Source of the DNA: Faecalibacterium langellae
GTDB lineage: Bacteria; Bacillota; Clostridia; Oscillospirales; Ruminococcaceae
Assembly: GCF_002549775.1 (NCBI RefSeq)
Contig: NZ_NMTR01000015.1
Location: forward strand, 1-34,325
Reading direction: 5' to 3'
Length of the DNA stretch: 34,325 nt
Position 1 is the stretch's first letter; each line of letters starts with the position of its first letter. Below are positions 26,532 to 34,325 of this stretch, one piece after another. Under the pieces are notes generated by a model, which was not told the origin of the DNA, searched no databases, and saw nothing but the letters and a program-made list of their open reading frames with translations. The translations under genes were made by a program, and so were the position numbers.

Positions 26532-27734
26532 ATGCAGACACATCCTTTTGAAAAACATGTCTGGGCCGAGATCGACCTCGACGCCCTTCGCCATAATTTC
26601 CGGGCGGTCAAAGCCCGTGCCGGTGCCCTGCCGCTGTGCGCAGTGGTCAAGGCCGACAGCTACGGCCACGGTGCCGTGCAGTGCGCCCGGGTCTTTGCCG
26701 AGGAAGGCGCGGCCTGGCTGGCCGTGAGCTGCCTGACCGAAGCGCTGCAGCTGCGCGCCGACGGCCAGACTTTGCCCATCCTCATTCTGGGCCATGTGCA
26801 GTCCGAGTACGCCCAGACCCTCATTGCTGAAAACATCACGGTGGCCTGCTACTCCACCGAACAGGCGCAGAACCTCTCCGCAGCCGCCGTAAAGGCGGGC
26901 GGCAAGGTGAAAATTCACCTCAAGGCGGATACCGGCATGGGCCGCATCGGCTTTGCCCTGCGCACCGACTTTGACGCCGCCATCCGCGAAATGCTGGCCG
27001 TGTGCGATCTGCCGGGCCTTGAGATGACCGGCCTGTTCCAGCATTTTTCCGTTGCCGACGACACCGCGGAAGAAAACGTGGCCTACACCGCCGAGCAGCA
27101 CGCGCTGTTCGTGAAGGCCTTCCACGCACTGAAAGCCGCCGGGCACGAGCCGCAGACCGTGCACTGCGACAACTCGGCCGGCGTGATGCTGCACCCGGAC
27201 TGGCCCGAGGGCCTGCCCCGGGAGCGCTGCATGGCCCGGCCCGGCATCATCCTGTATGGCTACGACCCCAGCGACGAAGTGCGCTTCGGGCAGTTCAAGC
27301 CCGTCATGACCCTCAAGACCGTGGTGAGCATGGTCAAGGAGATGCAGCCCGGTCAGTGCGCCAGCTATGGCCGCCGCTTCACCGCCGAAAGGCCCACCCT
27401 TGTGGCCACCCTGTGCACCGGCTACGCCGACGGCTACCCCCGCCAGCTGAGCTGCGGCAAGGGCATCGTGGAGGTTCACGGCAAAGCCTGCCCGGTGCTG
27501 GGCCGGGTGTGCATGGACCAGATGATGGTGGATGTGACCGGCATCCCGGACATCCACGAGGGCGACGAAGCCATCCTGTGGGGCGGCAAAGTCAGCGACG
27601 ACGCCGAGACCATCGCCCGCAAGACCGATACCATCTCCTACGAAGTGCTGTGCGGCGTTTCCCGCCGGGTGCCCCGCGTTTACCGCGAGAACGGCAAGAT
27701 CGTGGACATCGAGAACTGGATACTGGAAGCGTAA
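26532..27734 (+). CDS. alr: Alanine racemase
   Basis: This 400-residue PLP enzyme makes D-alanine for peptidoglycan. The cofactor lysine is K40 in AVVKADSYGHG, the diagnostic motif. The second catalytic base is the Tyr in CTGYADGYPR, and RPGIILYGYDP and CMDQMMVDVTG are typical. The C-terminal beta domain ends with SYEVLCGVSRRVPRVY. Length is normal. The ATG at 26532 has GAGGAAG upstream and lies 3 bases after the TtcA-like stop. One base after its own stop begins the second copy of the double-hairpin repeat. Confidence 0.97.
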   Translation: MQTHPFEKHVWAEIDLDALRHNFRAVKARAGALPLCAVVKADSYGHGAVQCARVFAEEGAAWLAVSCLTEALQLRADGQTLPILILGHVQSEYAQTLIAENITVACYSTEQAQNLSAAAVKAGGKVKIHLKADTGMGRIGFALRTDFDAAIREMLAVCDLPGLEMTGLFQHFSVADDTAEENVAYTAEQHALFVKAFHALKAAGHEPQTVHCDNSAGVMLHPDWPEGLPRERCMARPGIILYGYDPSDEVRFGQFKPVMTLKTVVSMVKEMQPGQCASYGRRFTAERPTLVATLCTGYADGYPRQLSCGKGIVEVHGKACPVLGRVCMDQMMVDVTGIPDIHEGDEAILWGGKVSDDAETIARKTDTISYEVLCGVSRRVPRVYRENGKIVDIENWILEA

Positions 27735-27735
27735 C

Positions 27736-27784
27736 CGCCCTCTCAGTCACCTTCGGTGACAGCTCTCCCAGAGGGAGAGCCAAG
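27736..27784 (+). repeat. Double-hairpin dispersed repeat, copy 2 (alr-lepA gap)
   Basis: This 49-base element shares CGCCCTCTC, the two-hairpin plan and the CAAG end with the copy at 4443-4492. Its first hairpin is GTCACC, loop TTC, GGTGAC, and its second is GCTCTCCC, loop AGA, GGGAGAGC. Three paired positions of the first stem differ from copy 1 yet still pair, which suggests selection on, or mobility of, an RNA or DNA hairpin. It fills the gap between alr and lepA. Confidence 0.75.
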
Positions 27785-27819
27785 AACGAATGAGCATCTT
27801 TTCCCATTGGAGGAACTAC

Positions 27820-29631
<1,812 letters not shown>

Positions 29632-29650
29632 TCTTTCCCTGTCCATCCGT

Positions 29651-29684
29651 GAAACCCTGTGCACTGCGCAGGGTTTCTTTTTTA
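29651..29684 (+). terminator. Terminator of lepA
   Basis: A stem of at least 9 bp (GAAACCCTG at 29651-29659, CAGGGTTTC at 29669-29677) is followed by eight T. The T-run overlaps the stop codon of the convergent AraC-type gene. Confidence 0.9.
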
Positions 29685-30680
29685 TTCCTGCAGCTTCCCA
29701 GCCTGCACACGGTATTCCCGCGGGGTCATGCCGTAGATCTGCTCAAACTTCCGGTAAAAAAATGTCCGATTGCTGCAGCCGATCTTTTCTATGATCTCGC
29801 TGATGGAGGTTTCGGTGTTTGCCAGCAGAAACGCCGCCTCTGAGAACTGCTGACGGTTCTTCAGTTCCACAAAAGAGCAGCCTGTAATGTACTTGAGCTG
29901 GGCGCTGAGATAGTTCGGGTTATAGCCGAACTTTTCCGCCAGCTGTGTAAGGGTGCAGCTCTTATAGTTCTTTTCCAGATATTGCAGCACCGGCACAAGG
30001 ATCTCATTGCTGTCGGATATGGTCCGCTCCGCCTGTGAGTGCATCACGTTCACCAATTCCAGAAACAGTGCGGTGACATAGGCTTTGACCAGCTCACCAT
30101 AGCAGCTGCTTCGGTCAAAATATTCACACAGCAGGAATTGGATAAGAGAGTGGATCTTTGGTTCGTTCTGTGTATGGAAGATGAGATATTTATCGTGCCT
30201 GCGATTGCGGGAGACTGCATCGACCAGAAAACCTGCCACCACTCCCTGCTGTGACAGCCTGCTCAGGAACACTCCATCAAAAAACTGCCTGCGGAACACG
30301 ATGTTGATGACGATATCGTGTTCTTTTTTATAACTGGTGGCGCTGTGCCAAACGTCACTGTCCAGAATGCACAAATCGCCCTTTTTCAGAGTAACTTCTC
30401 TGCCATTGATGACAAAGGTACACGACCCGCTGTAAATATAGTTCAGTTCCATATCCACATGGTGGTGCTTCGGGATAACGGTAAACCGGGTCTCCTTGAT
30501 CATGCCGATCATATCTTTTTTCAGGGTGTTGACAAAGTCAAAACAGTAGCCCATCTCGCCTCGGAATTTCTCCTGTTTCAACTTATCATAAAGGCAGCTC
30601 AGCTGCCCGGGGTGCTGCAAATGCCAGTTTTCGCTTTCGGTATGGCGGTAAAGGAACAACTCCAATTCAGCAGGATTCAT
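29682..30680 (-). CDS. AraC-type transcriptional regulator
   Basis: This 332-residue protein has an N-terminal cupin-like sensing domain (HHHVDMELNYIYSG at roughly 75-90, with KKGDLCILDSDVWHS) and a C-terminal pair of helix-turn-helix motifs typical of AraC/XylS, ending GMTPREYR. It is divergent from the beta-glucoside genes and probably controls them in response to a sugar or its phosphate. I chose the ATG at 30680, with CGGAG 8 bases upstream. An ATG at 30713 is possible but has no ribosome-binding site. An AraC regulator is an unusual controller for a PTS beta-glucoside unit, which more often uses a BglG-type antiterminator. Confidence 0.9.
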   Translation of the reverse strand: MNPAELELFLYRHTESENWHLQHPGQLSCLYDKLKQEKFRGEMGYCFDFVNTLKKDMIGMIKETRFTVIPKHHHVDMELNYIYSGSCTFVINGREVTLKKGDLCILDSDVWHSATSYKKEHDIVINIVFRRQFFDGVFLSRLSQQGVVAGFLVDAVSRNRRHDKYLIFHTQNEPKIHSLIQFLLCEYFDRSSCYGELVKAYVTALFLELVNVMHSQAERTISDSNEILVPVLQYLEKNYKSCTLTQLAEKFGYNPNYLSAQLKYITGCSFVELKNRQQFSEAAFLLANTETSISEIIEKIGCSNRTFFYRKFEQIYGMTPREYRVQAGKLQE

Positions 30681-30738
30681 GGCAATATCTCCGATTTTGA
30701 TACTATTTTCCATTTTTTATGTCATTATCATATTTTTT

Positions 30739-30776
30739 CTTTCTGCTATAATAACATACAGAAAGAGCTTTTTCAA
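30739..30776. promoter_or_regulatory. Overlapping divergent promoters with an inverted-repeat operator candidate
   Basis: Plus strand: extended -10 TGC-TATAAT at 30747-30752, serving the glucosidase. Minus strand: TTGAAA (30771-30776) and TATTAT (30748-30753), 17 bases apart, serving the regulator. The two -10 boxes overlap by 5 bases. An inverted repeat CTTTCTG-N13-CAGAAAG (30739-30745, 30759-30765) is centred on them, a plausible regulator-binding site. Confidence 0.65.
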
Positions 30777-30812
30777 CAAAAAGAATCCACAGCTCGTGAC
30801 AACTTGTTGTAA

Positions 30813-32306
<1,494 letters not shown>

Positions 32307-32336
32307 GAAATATTACCGTAAAAGGAGGACATCCCT

Positions 32337-33695
32337 ATGGCAACGAACAACAAGGAACTTGCAGCCAGTATCGTCGAGCTGCTGGGCGGCAGCAGCAACA
32401 TCTCCACCGCTCTGCACTGTGTAACGCGGCTGCGCTTCAATCTGCGGGACGACAGCCTTGCAAAGCTGGACGATATCCGCCAGCTCAAAGGCGTGCTGGG
32501 CGCGCAGATCAAGGACGGTCAGTATCAGGTCATCATTGGGCCCAATGTCAACCGCGTATATGACGAAGTGGTCCCCCTGCTGGACAGCTCCGCGGCGGCG
32601 GACAAGCCTTCCTCTGCCGGAAAGGTCAAGGGCGCTCAGGTGCTGGACATCATCACCGGCATCTTCTCCGCCATTCTGCCCGCCCTGGTGGCAGGCGGTA
32701 TGCTCAAGGGTCTGCTGGCTCTGGCTGAGATCTTTGGCGTGAATACCGGCGGCGGCACCTGTCAGATCCTGAGCATGATCTCGGATGTGCCGTTCTATTT
32801 CCTCCCCTTCCTGCTGGCCATCTCTGCAGCACGCAAGTTCAAGGTGAATGAATACCTCGGTGTCTGCATGGCTGGTGCACTGATGTACCCCACCTTTGTG
32901 GAAGCTGTAGGTGCAGACCCCAGTCCCTTTACCTTCCTGGGCATCACAGTCCCGGTGTTCTCCTATGCAGACTCCGTTTTCCCCGTCATTTTGGGCGTAG
33001 GCCTGCTGGCCATCGTTTATCACATCATCGACCGTTTTATCCCCGATGTTCTCAAGATGGTGCTGGTGCCCATGCTGTCTCTGGTCATCTCTGTGCCGCT
33101 GACTCTGCTGGTGTTTGCGCCTCTGGGTGCCTACGGCGGTCTGGCACTGGCAGACGGCATCGTCTGGCTGTTCAGCCTGCTGGGCCCTGTCGCCGGTTTC
33201 CTGCTGGGCTTCTTTATGCCGCTGATCGTGCTGTTTGGTATGCACCAGTCCACCTCTCCCATCCAGATCTCCAACATTGCCACTCTGGGCTATGATTATC
33301 TTCTGCCCGTTTCCTTCTGCCACAACATGGCCGAATCCGGTGCCGCCTTCGGTGCTGCGCTGCGCATGAAGGATAAGGAGCTGCGCTCTGCAGCCCTCAC
33401 CACCAGCTTTTCCGCGTTCCTGGGCATTTCCGAGCCTGCTCTGTTCACCGTACAGGTGCCCAACAAAACTCCCCTCATCGCTGCTATGATCGCCAATGGC
33501 ATCGGCGGCGCACTGACCGTTGTTTTGGGTGCCAAGTGCTATGCCTTTGTCATGCCGGGCATTACTTCACTGCCCACCTATGCAAACGGCGGCGCTCTCA
33601 ATCTGCTGATGATGGTCGTCTGCATCGCCGCTACCTTTGTGATCGCAGCAATCCTCTCCTTCATCCTCGGCGGAAAGCTGGCTAATAAGCACTGA
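32337..33695 (+). CDS. PTS beta-glucoside-type EIIBC permease
   Basis: This 452-residue protein combines a cytosolic EIIB domain (about 1-85, with phosphorylated C28 in HCVTRLRF) and a membrane EIIC domain of about 10 helices (100-450). Sequence motifs such as LPALVAGGMLKG and the later GISEPALF in the membrane part match the beta-glucoside/sucrose class. There is no EIIA domain at the C-terminus, which ends GGKLANKH, and no EIIA gene in the window, so phosphate must come from an EIIA encoded elsewhere. AGGAGG lies before the ATG. It is followed by a strong terminator. Confidence 0.94.
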   Translation: MATNNKELAASIVELLGGSSNISTALHCVTRLRFNLRDDSLAKLDDIRQLKGVLGAQIKDGQYQVIIGPNVNRVYDEVVPLLDSSAAADKPSSAGKVKGAQVLDIITGIFSAILPALVAGGMLKGLLALAEIFGVNTGGGTCQILSMISDVPFYFLPFLLAISAARKFKVNEYLGVCMAGALMYPTFVEAVGADPSPFTFLGITVPVFSYADSVFPVILGVGLLAIVYHIIDRFIPDVLKMVLVPMLSLVISVPLTLLVFAPLGAYGGLALADGIVWLFSLLGPVAGFLLGFFMPLIVLFGMHQSTSPIQISNIATLGYDYLLPVSFCHNMAESGAAFGAALRMKDKELRSAALTTSFSAFLGISEPALFTVQVPNKTPLIAAMIANGIGGALTVVLGAKCYAFVMPGITSLPTYANGGALNLLMMVVCIAATFVIAAILSFILGGKLANKH

Positions 33696-33720
33696 TTTCC
33701 TTTCATTCTACTCTCAGAAA

Positions 33721-33758
33721 AACAGGGGGAGGAGCCACGACCGGCTCCTCCCCCTGTT
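33721..33758. terminator. Terminator after the EIIBC gene, likely bidirectional
   Basis: A perfect 16-bp stem (AACAGGGGGAGGAGCC at 33721-33736, GGCTCCTCCCCCTGTT at 33743-33758) is followed by CGCTTTGTT on the plus strand and by a T-run on the minus strand (TTTTTCTGAG), which would also block read-through from the rRNA side. Confidence 0.88.
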
Positions 33759-33940
33759 CGCTTTGTTCCTATGTGGGCAGGCCATGCGTCAAACGCACAA
33801 GATAGGCATCCTCTGATTTATTGATTTTAAGTCGCTCTACGAGCTTCAAAGTTCGCAAACTTTAATGAGCACTCATACAATACTCACCGATAGTATCTTT
33901 ATCGAACCACTCGCCAGGCGAGCGGTTTTAGATATACAAG
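33759..33940. other. Intergenic segment with short hairpins before the rRNA terminator
   Basis: No gene is identified. The segment holds small hairpins (AAAGTT/AACTTT near 33848-33863, CGATA/TATCG near 33889-33905, and CTCGCC/GGCGAG near 33910-33922). A minus-strand open stretch of about 30 codons downstream of 33865 encodes an unrecognised basic peptide and lacks a ribosome-binding site; it may be a remnant. The last hairpin with its flanking ACC/GGT resembles the left-edge hairpin in style. Confidence 0.35.
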
Positions 33941-33975
33941 AAAAACGCTTCAGAATCTCTTCTGAAGCGTTTTCT
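33941..33975 (-). terminator. Terminator of the rRNA operon
   Basis: On the minus strand AACGCTTCAGA and TTCTGAAGCGTT pair around a short loop and are followed by TTTCTTG. It lies just after the 3' end of 5S. Confidence 0.9.
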
Positions 33976-33981
33976 GTTCAA

Positions 33982-34098
<117 letters not shown>

Positions 34099-34224
34099 GA
34101 TCTGACTGAATCAGTATAACACATTTCTGTGCCGCTGTCCAGTATTTGTTGAAGGACGTGCCTTCAAAACTGAATAATCACTGCTCACATTTTTTCGTTG
34201 ACTTAAAAGTCTCAAGCGAATTGT
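34099..34224. other. 23S-5S spacer
   Basis: This rRNA operon spacer has no tRNA gene. A hairpin TTGAAGG / CCTTCAA (34149-34167) is a likely processing structure. Confidence 0.6.
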
Positions 34225-34325
34225 GGTCAAGCCCTCGACCTATTAGTACACGCTTGCTGAATGGATCACTCCACTTACACATCGTGCCTATCAACCTTGT
34301 AGTCTTCAAGGGGTCTTACTTGTTT
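34225..34325 (-). rRNA. rrl: 23S ribosomal RNA, 3' end (partial)
   Basis: The minus strand reads through the conserved 23S 3' region, including GTTGATAGGC and ACTAATAGGTCGAGG, and ends near GGCTTGACC. The rest of the gene lies outside the window to the right. Confidence 0.93.

Overview
The window looks like chromosome of a GC-rich gut Firmicute of the Oscillospiraceae/Ruminococcaceae type, most likely Faecalibacterium or a close relative. This is inferred from gene content: a complete F-type ATP synthase operon with AtpZ/AtpI-like proteins, the paired GlgC/GlgD ADP-glucose pyrophosphorylase typical of Firmicutes, an LPXTG-anchored surface protein, dispersed hairpin repeats, and Firmicute-like ribosomal and RNA signals. 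No species-level marker was tested.

Layout. (1) 1-7565, minus strand: the atp operon, reading atpZ-like, atpI-like, atpB, atpE, atpF, atpH, atpA, atpG, atpD, atpC, from one strong promoter at 7537-7565 to a hairpin terminator at 121-164. The c subunit carries two membrane carboxylates, as in Na+-coupled rotor rings. (2) 7701-14039, minus strand: glycogen synthesis genes glgB, glgC, glgD, glgA, with a promoter before glgB, an attenuator-like leader before glgA, and a histone-H1-like basic tail on GlgB. (3) 14147-15607, minus strand: an exported YabE-like protein with G5 and 3D domains. (4) 15939-18496, plus strand: a short phage-derived cassette (tail fibre, M15 endolysin, coiled-coil membrane protein, holin) with no head, tail-tube or integrase genes in the window. 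(5) 18718-22823, plus strand: a 1330-residue secreted protein ending in an LPQTG sortase signal. (6) 22896-24960, minus strand: a patatin-like phospholipase, then rplM-rpsI, whose 3' end has a 20-bp inverted copy just downstream. (7) 25123-29684, plus strand: a membrane-anchored protein of unknown function, a TtcA-like PP-loop enzyme, alr and lepA. (8) 29682-33758: an AraC-type regulator divergent from a GH1 6-phospho-beta-glucosidase and a PTS EIIBC permease. (9) From 33941 to the right edge, minus strand: the 3' end of an rRNA operon (terminator, 5S, end of 23S).

How the genes fit together. The left half is core energy and storage metabolism: ion-gradient ATP synthesis and conversion of glucose-1-phosphate to branched glycogen. 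The right half has peptidoglycan precursor supply (alr), ribosome function (rplM, rpsI, lepA, rRNA) and an inducible beta-glucoside uptake and cleavage unit. The accessory part is 14.2-22.8 kb, where a wall-remodelling protein, an orphan phage fibre/lysis cassette and a giant wall-anchored protein lie side by side. This is the most likely place for undescribed biology.
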